A stretch of DNA of 64,000 nucleotides from Multivorans sp965232105 (lineage in GTDB: Bacteria > Acidobacteriota > Thermoanaerobaculia > Multivoradales > Multivoraceae). The stretch lies in NCBI GenBank assembly GCA_965232105.1, contig OZ246956.1, positions 3,038,001-3,102,000 of the forward strand, read 5' to 3'. The notes beneath the pieces are model-generated. The model saw only the letters and a program-made list of their open reading frames with translations, was not told the DNA's origin and searched no databases. Positions 26,206 to 33,567 of this stretch are shown piece by piece. The first letter of the stretch is position 1, and each line of letters starts with the position of its first letter. Both the position numbers and the translations under genes were made by a program.

Positions 26206-26754
26206 TTACGGTTCCTCGCCCGATTCCGACTGTTCCTGAGCCTGGAGCAGACCGATGACCCGCGGGGTCAGGTCGACACGGGCGCTGGCGTGGAGCACGC
26301 CGCCGATGCTGGCGTTCAGGATGAGGTCGTAGCCTCCCTCGTCGATCAACTGCTGGACGATCGGACGCAGCCGTTCGTTGATCTGCCGCAGCGTCTCCTC
26401 TTCGCGCTTCGACGCCCGCCGCTGGGCATCGTCGGCCAGGCGCTGCGACTCCCGTTGCAGGTCCTCGAGCTGGTGCTGGATGCTGCGGAGCTCGTCCGGT
26501 CCCTTGCCGACCGCGCTCTGGCGCAGGCTCTGCTCCTGGCTGGCGTTGGCTTCGAGGGCCGCCCTGGTCTGGGCCTGGACCTGCTGCAGGAACGCCGCAA
26601 GCTCCTTGCCTTCCCGCGCTTCGGCGACGACGGCTTCCACGTTGATGATCGCGACGCGGGCGGCGCCGGTGTCCGCCTGCTGGGCGTACAAGGCGGGCGT
26701 CGCTGCGGCGAGCAACAGGATCGCGAGGGCACAAAGTGAGAGACGACGGGTCAT
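26206..26754 (-). CDS. Skp/OmpH family periplasmic chaperone
   Basis: OmpH/Skp-like protein of 182 residues. A signal peptide ends at ALYAQ; the mature part begins with the small beta-strand ARVAIINVEAVV typical of Skp, continues as a long Gln/Glu-rich coiled coil (about 60-140, LRSIQHQLEDLQRESQRLAD) and returns to a strand (YDLILNASIGGVLHA). In the family the trimer shelters outer-membrane proteins during transit, which suits a genome rich in TonB receptors. The start overlaps the stop of the DUF1820 gene (ATGA), so translation is probably coupled. Confidence 0.88.
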   Translation of the reverse strand: MTRRLSLCALAILLLAAATPALYAQQADTGAARVAIINVEAVVAEAREGKELAAFLQQVQAQTRAALEANASQEQSLRQSAVGKGPDELRSIQHQLEDLQRESQRLADDAQRRASKREEETLRQINERLRPIVQQLIDEGGYDLILNASIGGVLHASARVDLTPRVIGLLQAQEQSESGEEP

Positions 26755-27092
26755 TGGGACTCTCCACCGGGCGTGTAGATCGGCATCGGAAACGGCGTGA
26801 CCTTCCGGTTCTCCGGCCGTTCGAGATCGCGGATGCGGGCAGTGCCCTGCTTCGTTACCTGGTCGATGCGCAATACGGAGTGCATGGGCAGATACGTGCG
26901 CCTGACGCCGTTGAACTCGCGCTGCAGCCGCTCTTCCGAGGGATCGACGACGACCTGCGTCCTCTCGCCGAACACGAGTTCGCCGACCTCGACGAAGCCG
27001 AGCAGGCCGCCCTGGGCGACCGAGCGGGCGTAGACCTCGTAGACCTCGCCCTGACTCAGGAACGTCACCCGGTAGATCAGGTCTTCGGACAC
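26751..27092 (-). CDS. DUF1820 family protein
   Basis: Protein of 113 residues matching the DUF1820 pattern: YRVTFLSQGEVYEVYARSV, a GFVEVGELVFGE strand, VVVDPSEERLQREF and RTYLPMHSVLRIDQV. No signal peptide or membrane segment, so cytoplasmic. The function of the family is unknown. It sits 4 bases after the S1-domain gene and overlaps the Skp-like gene by four bases, forming a three-gene unit. The context hints at RNA or envelope-protein biogenesis but does not prove it. Confidence 0.87.
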   Translation of the reverse strand: MSEDLIYRVTFLSQGEVYEVYARSVAQGGLLGFVEVGELVFGERTQVVVDPSEERLQREFNGVRRTYLPMHSVLRIDQVTKQGTARIRDLERPENRKVTPFPMPIYTPGGESQ

Positions 27093-27096
27093 GGGT

Positions 27097-28746
27097 TCAC
27101 TTGGGCTGCTGGAGTTTGGCGAAGGCGGCGGCCATTGCGTTCAGGGCCGCGGGTTTCTTCTGGCGCTTGCGGTAGTTCTTGTAGTCCGCCTTCGTGCCGA
27201 CGAGCTGCGAGCCCGGCGGCGCGAGTCCAAGGCGGCGGCGCTTACGGTCGATGCTCTCGATGATGACCTTGAGTTGGCGCCCGGGCGGGTAGGCGCGCTG
27301 AGCCTGATTGCCGTCCGGAAGGGTGACCGCGGACATCGGCAGCAGACCGGTCAGGCCGGGTTCGAGTTCAACGAAGATGCCGAAGCGCGAGACCTGTTCG
27401 ACGCGGCCCTCCACCTCGGCGCCTTCCTCGTACTGCTCGCCGAGGTTCTTCCAGGGATCGTTCGCCGGCACCTCGCGCAGGGACAGTGCGATCCGGCGCC
27501 GTCTGGGCGCCACCTCGACCACCCATCCCTCGATCTCCTCGCCGGTCGCGAACTCGGGCGCGCTCATCTGCTTGCCGATCGGGAGCTGGGAGGTATGCAC
27601 CAGACCGTCGAGGCCGGGGGCCAACTCGACGAACAGGCCGAACTCACTGTGCCGCACGACCTTGCCCTTGAACTTCTCGCCGGCGGTGAACTTCTTCGCG
27701 GTCTCCTTCCATGGATCCGCCTCGAGGGCCTTCATCGACAGCGAGATGCGAGCGCTGCGCTTGCCGTTCTTCTTCTCGATCTTCGTCACGACGGCTTCCA
27801 CGCTCTGCCCGACCTTGAGCAGGTCACCGGGCTCGCCGGATCGGGTTCGGGAGATCTGCGTTCGGTGGACAAGTCCGCCGATCCCGCCTCCCAGGTCGAC
27901 GAAGGCGCCGAAGTCGGTCACCGATGTCACCTTGCCGCTGACCGGCTCGCGGGACTCCTGCTTGGCGCGAATCTCGTCCAGCGCGCGCTTGCGTTCGCTG
28001 CGGATGGCCGGGCGTCGGGTGAGCACGATCCGGCGACCGGCTTCCTTGATCTCGAGGACATGGAACGCGTACGTGTTGTTCACGTACTGGGCCGGAGGCT
28101 TGGGGCGGTTTCCGAGTTCCATCAGCGACCGCGGGCAGAACGTCGTGACGCCTTCCGAGACGACGTGGAAGCCGCCCTTGTTCCAGCCGATCACCTTGCC
28201 CTCGACCGGGTTCTTCGCCTCGAGCGCGGCGGCAAACGGGATAGCTGCGGGCGCAAGTTCGACTTCCGGCGGCTCTTCAGGCGCGGCCTCGGGCTGGGCT
28301 TCCGCTTCGGCCTCGGCTGTTGCCTCGGCCTGGGCTTCGGCCTCGGGCTCGGCTGTTGCCTCGGGCTCGGCTGTTGCCTCGGGCTCGGCTGCTGCCTCGG
28401 GCTCGGCTGTTGCCTCGGGCTCGGCTGTTGCCTCGGGCTCGGCTGCTGCCTCGGGCTCGGCTGCTGCCTCGGGCTGGGCTTCGGCCTCGGGCTGAGCTTC
28501 GGCCTCGGGCGGCGCTACTGCCTCGGCCTCGGCTTCGGCCTCGGGCTCGGGCTCGGGGGCCAGCTCGGCTACCGGCTCCGCGGCGGTCGAAGTCGCGGCT
28601 TCGAGGTCCCCGTTGTCGTTCGGCTGGGCCGTTGCTTCTACCTGGTCCATGGGCGCTTCGTCTTGAGCAGTTGGGGGCATCGGCTCGAGGGGCTCCTCGC
28701 CCTCCGCCGACACCTGAGCGAGCGCTGGATCGTTCATCTCAGTCAT
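27097..28746 (-). CDS. S1 RNA-binding domain protein (ribosomal protein S1-like)
   Basis: RNA-binding protein of about 549 residues with four S1/OB domains in the C-terminal two thirds: VEGKVIGWNKGGFHVV, VSGKVTSVTDFGAFVDL, FKGKVVRHSEFGLFVEL and VEGRVEQVSRFGIFVEL each start a domain. The N-terminal part is acidic, dominated by a Glu/Ala/Pro tract. True S1 of many bacteria has six domains; this four-domain form may be the translation-initiation S1 of this lineage or a separate S1-like regulator. I chose the ATG at 28744-28746 (MTEMND); the ATG nine bases further in is an alternative, and neither has a strong ribosome site. An insertion sequence begins 80 bases upstream. Confidence 0.88.
   Translation of the reverse strand: MTEMNDPALAQVSAEGEEPLEPMPPTAQDEAPMDQVEATAQPNDNGDLEAATSTAAEPVAELAPEPEPEAEAEAEAVAPPEAEAQPEAEAQPEAAAEPEAAAEPEATAEPEATAEPEAAAEPEATAEPEATAEPEAEAQAEATAEAEAEAQPEAAPEEPPEVELAPAAIPFAAALEAKNPVEGKVIGWNKGGFHVVSEGVTTFCPRSLMELGNRPKPPAQYVNNTYAFHVLEIKEAGRRIVLTRRPAIRSERKRALDEIRAKQESREPVSGKVTSVTDFGAFVDLGGGIGGLVHRTQISRTRSGEPGDLLKVGQSVEAVVTKIEKKNGKRSARISLSMKALEADPWKETAKKFTAGEKFKGKVVRHSEFGLFVELAPGLDGLVHTSQLPIGKQMSAPEFATGEEIEGWVVEVAPRRRRIALSLREVPANDPWKNLGEQYEEGAEVEGRVEQVSRFGIFVELEPGLTGLLPMSAVTLPDGNQAQRAYPPGRQLKVIIESIDRKRRRLGLAPPGSQLVGTKADYKNYRKRQKKPAALNAMAAAFAKLQQPK
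28286..28556 (-). repeat. 18-base tandem repeats encoding a Glu/Ala/Pro tract
   Basis: Within the S1-like gene an 18-base unit, read on the minus strand as codons for A/T-A-E-P-E-A, is repeated about eight times, flanked by shorter Glu-Ala-Gln-Pro variants. The tract gives a flexible acidic segment ahead of the S1 domains. Units differ mostly at one codon (GCA/ACA), a pattern expected of slippage expansion, so length may vary between strains. Confidence 0.85.
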
Positions 28747-28826
28747 GGTGTTGGAGGGAGGACACGGGCCGCAGCTTCGGGCGCGGGTCACGATTGTAGC
28801 AGTCCGCTGTGGAACGCGGTGTCCCC

Positions 28827-28895
28827 AGCCTTGTCCCACGTGAGGTGAGCCTGGAGGCTTGATGTCAGTCCCACGAGAGATGAGCCTGAGCGGGT
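28827..28895. repeat. Left end of the insertion sequence, two copies of the end motif
   Basis: The outer copy at 28827-28856 has AGCCT, GTCCCA and TGAGCCTG. A second related copy at 28867-28895 has AGTCCCA and AGAGATGAGCCTGA, 36 bases further in. The right end matches the inner copy slightly better in the AGAGATGAGCCTGA block but extends to AGCCT like the outer one. Both are likely transposase-binding sites. Confidence 0.7.
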
Positions 28896-28913
28896 GTTGG
28901 GGATCATTGGAGG

Positions 28914-30173
28914 ATGATCTTGCAACTCGACATCGAGCGGCTTCGCAGCCTGGACGAGGTCCGGGACTTCATGGCCGGCAGCGCGCCGGTCGACTTCCGA
29001 TTCGTGGATCGCGCCGACGCCTACGGCTTCGCGCGACGGGTTCTGGTCCGTTTTCGTTACGTTCGGCTATCGAGGCCCGACAAGGGTCTGATCCGGCGGT
29101 TTCTGATCAAGGTGACGGGTTTCAGCCGGGCGCAGGTGTCGCGGCTGATCTCCCAGTACCGGGAGACCGGGCGCATCGAGGACCGGCGCCGGGGCCCGTC
29201 ACGTCCGTTTTCCCGGCGCTACTCGAAGGCGGACATCGGTCTGCTGGCGGAGGTGGACGAGACCCTCGGCGGCCTGTGCGGCGCGGTGACTCGACGCATG
29301 ATGCAGCGCCAGTACGACGTCTTCGGCGATCCGCGGTTCGAGCGTTTGGCGGGACTCTCCAACAGCCATCTGTACCGTCTTCGCCAGTCGGTGACCTACC
29401 GCCGGCGGCGGCTGACGGTGACCAGGACCCGGGCGACGCAGGTGAGCATCGGAGAGCGGCGGAAGCCCCATCCGGCCGGGCGGGCGGGCTTTCTGCGAGT
29501 GGACTCGGTTCATCAGGGCGACCTCGACGGGGAGAAGGGTCTGTACGAGATCAACCTCGTGGACGAGGTCACGCAGTACGAGTTCGTGGCCGCTGTGGAG
29601 GGCATTTCGGAGCGGTTCCTGGTTCCGGCGCTTCAGGGGTTGATCGAAGCCTTCCCCTTCGTCGTCCTGGGTTTCCACGCCGACAACGGCTCCGAGTACA
29701 TCAACCACCAGGTGGCCGCGATGCTGCGCAAGCTGCACATCGAGGAGTTCACCAAGTCCCGCCCGAGACGCTGCAACGACAACGCCCTGGTCGAGAGCAA
29801 GAATGCCTCGGTGGTGCGGCGCTACCTCGGCTACGACCACATTCCCCGCCATCACGCCGCCCTCGTCAACGACTTCCTGCGCGACATCCTCGCTCCCTAC
29901 CTCAACTACCACCGCCCCTGCCACTTCCCCGTCGAGATCAAGGACGCCAAGGGCAAGAAGCGCAAGACCTACCCCTTCGACAAGGTCACCACGCCCTACC
30001 TCAAGCTGAAGTCGCTCGACCAAGCTGCCCTCAGCCTGCGGCCTGGCGTCACCTTCGAGCAGCTCGACCAAGAGGCCCTGGCGCGCGACGACCTCGCCGC
30101 GGCGGGCACCGTCAACGAGGCGCTGGTCGCCCTCTTCGCCGAAATCCGACGCCGCGATGCAACCGTCGCATGA
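28914..30173 (+). CDS. DDE (rve) family transposase
   Basis: Transposase of 419 residues, apparently full length. The N-terminal helix-turn-helix region (about 50-85, IRRFLIKVTGFSRAQVSRLI) is followed by an integrase-type catalytic core with the DDE residues in VDSVHQGDL, FHADNGSEY and ALVESKN. The ATG at 28914 follows TGGAGG very closely. The C-terminal part (about 330-419) is basic then acidic, typical of these enzymes. No stop codons or frameshifts interrupt it, so the copy may be active. There is no accessory or passenger gene. Confidence 0.92.
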   Translation: MILQLDIERLRSLDEVRDFMAGSAPVDFRFVDRADAYGFARRVLVRFRYVRLSRPDKGLIRRFLIKVTGFSRAQVSRLISQYRETGRIEDRRRGPSRPFSRRYSKADIGLLAEVDETLGGLCGAVTRRMMQRQYDVFGDPRFERLAGLSNSHLYRLRQSVTYRRRRLTVTRTRATQVSIGERRKPHPAGRAGFLRVDSVHQGDLDGEKGLYEINLVDEVTQYEFVAAVEGISERFLVPALQGLIEAFPFVVLGFHADNGSEYINHQVAAMLRKLHIEEFTKSRPRRCNDNALVESKNASVVRRYLGYDHIPRHHAALVNDFLRDILAPYLNYHRPCHFPVEIKDAKGKKRKTYPFDKVTTPYLKLKSLDQAALSLRPGVTFEQLDQEALARDDLAAAGTVNEALVALFAEIRRRDATVA

Positions 30174-30323
30174 GCAGCTCACCCATCTCTCTCACTGCAC
30201 CTGGCCGCGGCCTCGCCGTCCCCGCGCTACCGTTGGTCCCTGGTGCTGATCTCCGCTTCGCTCCAATCAGCAGACCTGAAACAACACCCCACACACCTCT
30301 CGGCATCACTGCCGATGAGACCC

Positions 30324-30356
30324 CCGTTCAGGCTCATCTCTGTATGGGACTAGGCT
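30324..30356. repeat. Right end of the insertion sequence
   Basis: Read on the minus strand from 30356: AGCCTAGTCCCA, then AGAGATGAGCCTGA at 30342-30329. It matches both left copies with one or two mismatches and a one-base length difference. TCCCC directly follows at 30357-30361. Inside the end, around 30299-30317, a CGGCA/TGCCG stem lies just downstream of the transposase. Confidence 0.72.
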
Positions 30357-30403
30357 TCCCCAGGGAACACGACGGGTGCCGCCGTGGGGCGGTCCCCGGC
30401 GCG

Positions 30404-31180
30404 CTAGTTCGGCTCCGTGACTCCGGTCACCGCGCCCAACGTCGGGCCGATCTCGGCGTGGAGCACGAGGTCGGCAATGCCGTCGAGGTCCGTGGCCTCG
30501 CGGTTCAGGATGACCAGCGTGGCGCCCACCTGTTTGGCCAGGGCGGGGAAGCCAGCGGCCGGGTAGACCACGAGGGAACTGCCGATCGCCAGGAAGAGAT
30601 CGGCGGCCAGGGTTGCCTCATGGGCGCGTCGCATGGCGAGCTCGGGCATCGCCTGGCCGAACGAGATCGTGGCCGTCTTGATGATGCCGCCGCAGGTCTC
30701 GCCGGCCAGGTTCTGCCGTGAACAGACCGGCAGTTCTTCCCGCTCGCGGAACGCGGCCACGATGGGCTCGAGTTCGTAGCGCTGCCGGCACTCGAGGCAG
30801 GCGGCGTAGGTCGCGTTGCCGTGCAGTTCGATCACGTCGCTGTCGGGAATGCCGGATTCCTGGTGCAGTCCGTCGACGTTCTGGGTGATCACGGCCCGGA
30901 GCTTTCCCAGCCGGCGGAGTTCGGCGAGCGCGAGGTGGCCGCGGTTGGGCCGGGCCCTGGACATCGTGCGATCGCTGCCGATCTTGCGCCGCCAGGACTC
31001 GCGTCTCGCCTCCTCGGAGGCGACGAACTCGCCGAAGTCGATCGGCTTGTACTTCGTCCAGATACCGCCCGGGCTGCGGAAGTCCGGGATGCCCGAATCG
31101 GTGCTGATGCCCGCTCCCGTGAACGCGACGATCCCGCTCGCTTCGTCGATTAGGCGTTCAAGTTCCTGGACCTGGCTCAT
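30404..31180 (-). CDS. Sir2 family NAD-dependent protein deacetylase
   Basis: Sirtuin of 258 residues, removing acyl groups from protein lysines with NAD as co-substrate. Family motifs: GAGISTDSGIPDFRS near the N-terminus, TQNVDGLH, catalytic His in ELHGN, and four zinc Cys in CLEC and the later C-x-RQNLAGET-C pair. The downstream GSSLVVYPAA segment contacts NAD. I chose the ATG at 31178-31180 (MSQVQELE), with GGAG upstream, over a frame open further back. It diverges from the MoxR ATPase, with a palindrome in the shared promoter region. The insertion sequence lies 43 bases beyond its stop. Confidence 0.94.
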   Translation of the reverse strand: MSQVQELERLIDEASGIVAFTGAGISTDSGIPDFRSPGGIWTKYKPIDFGEFVASEEARRESWRRKIGSDRTMSRARPNRGHLALAELRRLGKLRAVITQNVDGLHQESGIPDSDVIELHGNATYAACLECRQRYELEPIVAAFREREELPVCSRQNLAGETCGGIIKTATISFGQAMPELAMRRAHEATLAADLFLAIGSSLVVYPAAGFPALAKQVGATLVILNREATDLDGIADLVLHAEIGPTLGAVTGVTEPN

Positions 31181-31231
31181 GGCGATCTCCGGCATGTTGG
31201 ACGGTGGGACCGAGTCTACGGCTTGTTCTCT

Positions 31232-31255
31232 ACCGACCGGTCGGTCTGTTACAAT
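31232..31255 (+). promoter_or_regulatory. Palindromic operator overlapping the MoxR promoter
   Basis: ACCGACCGGTCGGT at 31232-31245 is a perfect 14-base palindrome of the kind bound by TetR-family repressors. It ends four bases before TACAAT (31250-31255), a good -10 element 62 bases ahead of the MoxR gene. No good -35 box is seen at normal spacing, with TTGTTC at 31223-31228 too far away. The site could govern both the MoxR/VWA unit and the divergent sirtuin. No TetR gene is in the window. Confidence 0.6.
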
Positions 31256-31316
31256 GGCGCCCGCCCACAAACCAGTTGGATGGACCCGGCAACGCCGGAG
31301 GATAGAGAGAGCCAGA

Positions 31317-32147
31317 ATGTCTTTTCATAGCTTTACAGGCACGGATTCATACCTCGCCGCACCCGAACTCCGGGACTCGGTGAACGTCGCCGCGGCGCTC
31401 GAGAAGCCGCTCCTGGTGCGTGGCGAACCGGGTACCGGCAAGACGGTGCTCGCCGAGGCGGTCGCCGAGAACCTGGTCATGGAGCTTCTGACCTGGAACA
31501 TCAAGTCGACGAGCAAGGCCCAGGAGGGGCTCTACGTCTACGACACGGTGCAGCGGCTCAACGATGCCCGCTTCGGCGACAAGGACATCACGGACATCTC
31601 CCAGTACATCAAGTACGGCCCGCTCGGGCAGTCCTTCCTCACCGATCAGCGCGTTGTGCTGCTGATCGATGAGATCGACAAGGCGGACATGGAGTTCCCG
31701 AACGACCTGCTCCACGAGCTGGACCGGATGAGCTTCTTCGTCCACGAGACGGGCAAGCAACACAGCGCCCAGTTCCGGCCGATCGTGATCATCACCTCGA
31801 ACAACGAGAAGGAACTGCCGGACGCCTTCCTGCGCCGCTGCGTGTTCCACTACATCGCGTTCCCCGACAAGGCAGAGATGGAGGACATCATCCGCGTCCA
31901 CCATCCGGATGTCGAGGCGGAGCTGCTGCAGCAGGTCCTGCTGCGGTTCTACTGGCTGCGCGATCTGCCCGAGATTCGCAAGAAGCCGTCGACCAGCGAG
32001 CTGATCGACTGGATCGCCGCGCTGCGCCGCGGGGGCGTCAGCACGGAGGTGATCGAGAGTGAGCTACCCTTCCTGGGTGTCCTGATGAAGCGCGAGAACG
32101 ACCTGGAAGCCGTGATGGCAGCGCACCGTCGCGGTCGGGTCAACTGA
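31317..32147 (+). CDS. MoxR family AAA+ ATPase
   Basis: AAA+ ATPase of 276 residues. Walker A GEPGTGKT at 36-43, Walker B VVLLIDEIDKAD near 113-124, sensor IITSNNEKELPDAFLRRC. The length and sequence match the MoxR branch that is coupled to CoxE-like VWA proteins; such pairs act as chaperones that insert metals or mature large complexes. The ATG at 31317 begins MSFHSFTGTDSY; an upstream extension of the frame has no family likeness. The VWA gene follows after 53 bases on the same strand. Confidence 0.93.
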   Translation: MSFHSFTGTDSYLAAPELRDSVNVAAALEKPLLVRGEPGTGKTVLAEAVAENLVMELLTWNIKSTSKAQEGLYVYDTVQRLNDARFGDKDITDISQYIKYGPLGQSFLTDQRVVLLIDEIDKADMEFPNDLLHELDRMSFFVHETGKQHSAQFRPIVIITSNNEKELPDAFLRRCVFHYIAFPDKAEMEDIIRVHHPDVEAELLQQVLLRFYWLRDLPEIRKKPSTSELIDWIAALRRGGVSTEVIESELPFLGVLMKRENDLEAVMAAHRRGRVN

Positions 32148-32200
32148 GCGCGCGCTGAAGGTCCGGCAAGGCCCGATACCACTCGAACACAGTCCCAGCC

Positions 32201-33394
32201 ATGTTCGTCGATTTCTTTTACCACCTCAGGGGCTACGGTCTGAAGGTGACGATCACGGAGTGGCTGGCCCTCATGCGGGCGCTGGCGATCGGCTACAGCC
32301 GCGCGGATCTTCACGTTTTCTACAACCTGGCCCGCTGCCTGATGGTCAAGCGGGAGGCTGACTTCGACAACTACGACCGCGCCTTCGCCTCCTTCTTCAT
32401 GGGGGTCGAGAATCACTTCGACATCAGCGACGAGCTGCTGGAGTGGCTATCGAATCCAAAGTTGCCGCGGGAGTTGACCGACGAGGAGCGTTCCAAGCTG
32501 GAGGCGCTCGACCTCGACGAGTTGCGTGAGCGCTTCAAGGACCTGCTGGATGAGCAGAAGGAGCGGCACGACGGCGGCAACCGCTGGATCGGGACCGGTG
32601 GCATGTCTCCGTTTGGCCATGGCGGTGAGCATCCGACCGGGGTTCGCATCGGTGGCTCGGGCGGCGGCCGCTCCGCGGTCCAGGTAGCGACGGACCGCCG
32701 CTTCCGCAATCTGCGGTCGGACCGGATCCTCGACACGCGACAGATCGGGCTGGCGCTCCGCCGCCTGCGCAAGCTGGACAAGGACGAAGGCCCCGAGGAA
32801 CTGGACATCGACGAGACGATCGACAGCAGCGCCCGCAACGCCGGCGAGATCGACCTCGTGTTCCGTCCGCCGAAGCGAAACCGGATCAAGCTGTTGCTGC
32901 TGATCGATGTGGGCGGCTCGATGGATCCCCACACCCTCCTCTGCGAGCGGCTGTTCTCCGCCGCGCACAAGGCGAACCACTTCAAGAAGTTCGAGTTCAA
33001 GTTCTTCCACAACTGCGTGTACGAGAACCTGTACACGGACATCAGCCGCTGGAAGGGCGAACCCACGTCCGAGATCCTGAAGCGCCTGGATCACACCTGG
33101 TCCGTGTGCCTCGTCGGCGACGCATGGATGAGCCCCTACGAGTTGACCCACACTGGCGGCGCGATCGACTACTACCACAGCAACCAGGTCACCGGCCTGG
33201 ACTGGCTGCGCAAGTTCCGCGACCGTTGTCCGAACTCGATCTGGCTCAATCCGGAGCCGCAGCGGATCTGGAACGCTCCGACCATCCACCTGATCCGGCA
33301 GGTCTACCCGATGTTCGAGTTGACGATCGACGGGTTGACCGAGGGCATCGACGTGCTGCGGGGCATTCGGCCGAACCGCGCGCTGGCGGCCTGA
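32201..33394 (+). CDS. CoxE-like VWA domain protein (COG3825 type)
   Basis: Protein of 397 residues with a C-terminal von Willebrand A domain. The MIDAS metal site is LLIDVGGSMDPH (Asp near residue 236). The N-terminal half is helical and acidic (FVDFFYHLRGYGLKVTITEW, then EERSKLEALDLDELRERFKDLL). A Gly-rich linker (about 130-160) precedes the RRFRNLRSDRILDTRQI segment. Proteins of this type occur with the MoxR ATPase encoded just upstream and are thought to act as its substrate adaptor. No signal peptide. The client is not evident from nearby genes. Confidence 0.92.
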   Translation: MFVDFFYHLRGYGLKVTITEWLALMRALAIGYSRADLHVFYNLARCLMVKREADFDNYDRAFASFFMGVENHFDISDELLEWLSNPKLPRELTDEERSKLEALDLDELRERFKDLLDEQKERHDGGNRWIGTGGMSPFGHGGEHPTGVRIGGSGGGRSAVQVATDRRFRNLRSDRILDTRQIGLALRRLRKLDKDEGPEELDIDETIDSSARNAGEIDLVFRPPKRNRIKLLLLIDVGGSMDPHTLLCERLFSAAHKANHFKKFEFKFFHNCVYENLYTDISRWKGEPTSEILKRLDHTWSVCLVGDAWMSPYELTHTGGAIDYYHSNQVTGLDWLRKFRDRCPNSIWLNPEPQRIWNAPTIHLIRQVYPMFELTIDGLTEGIDVLRGIRPNRALAA

Positions 33395-33434
33395 TCGGAC
33401 GGAACGAGCGTGCCCGCCCTATGGCCAGGGCCCC

Positions 33435-33550
33435 GGAATGGTCGGCGGGCGGTCGGGGTTGGCGCCGCCAGACTCCTCGCAGACTCGGCGTTTGGCCCCA
33501 GCCCCTTACCTCACCAGGAGCTTTCGCCCTGGAATGGTCGGCGGGCGGTC
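33435..33550. repeat. 20-base direct repeat in an intergenic region
   Basis: GGAATGGTCGGCGGGCGGTC occurs exactly at 33435-33454 and again at 33531-33550, 96 bases apart, between the VWA gene and the DUF3014 gene. The second copy ends 17 bases before the DUF3014 start. The function is unknown; a regulator site, a recombination remnant or a dispersed repeat family are possible. Confidence 0.6.
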
Positions 33551-33567
33551 ACGGTTAGACTGTCCAG

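Larger units (their letters stand above)
28827..30356 (+). mobile_element. Insertion sequence with rve/DDE transposase, apparently intact
   Basis: An element of 1530 bases. Imperfect inverted ends start AGCCT-GTCCCA and share GAG-TGAGCCTG further in. TCCCC occurs immediately outside both ends (28822-28826 and 30357-30361), consistent with a 5-base target duplication. One full-length transposase frame fills the centre. The family resembles IS481-like elements by its integrase-type DDE domain, but the ends do not show the TG...CA expected there, so the family is left open. It sits between the sirtuin gene and the S1-like gene, both on the opposite strand. Confidence 0.82.

Noticed and set aside
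28286..28556. CRISPR-like array
   Set aside because: Units are contiguous with no unique spacers and lie in frame inside a coding region.
28320..28799. Arg/Leu/Pro repeat protein on the plus strand
   Set aside because: It is the complement of the 18-base Glu/Ala/Pro repeats in the S1-like gene.
30174..30403. Additional small gene after the transposase
   Set aside because: No start with ribosome site or convincing codon pattern; the stretch holds the insertion sequence right end and 47 bases of flank.
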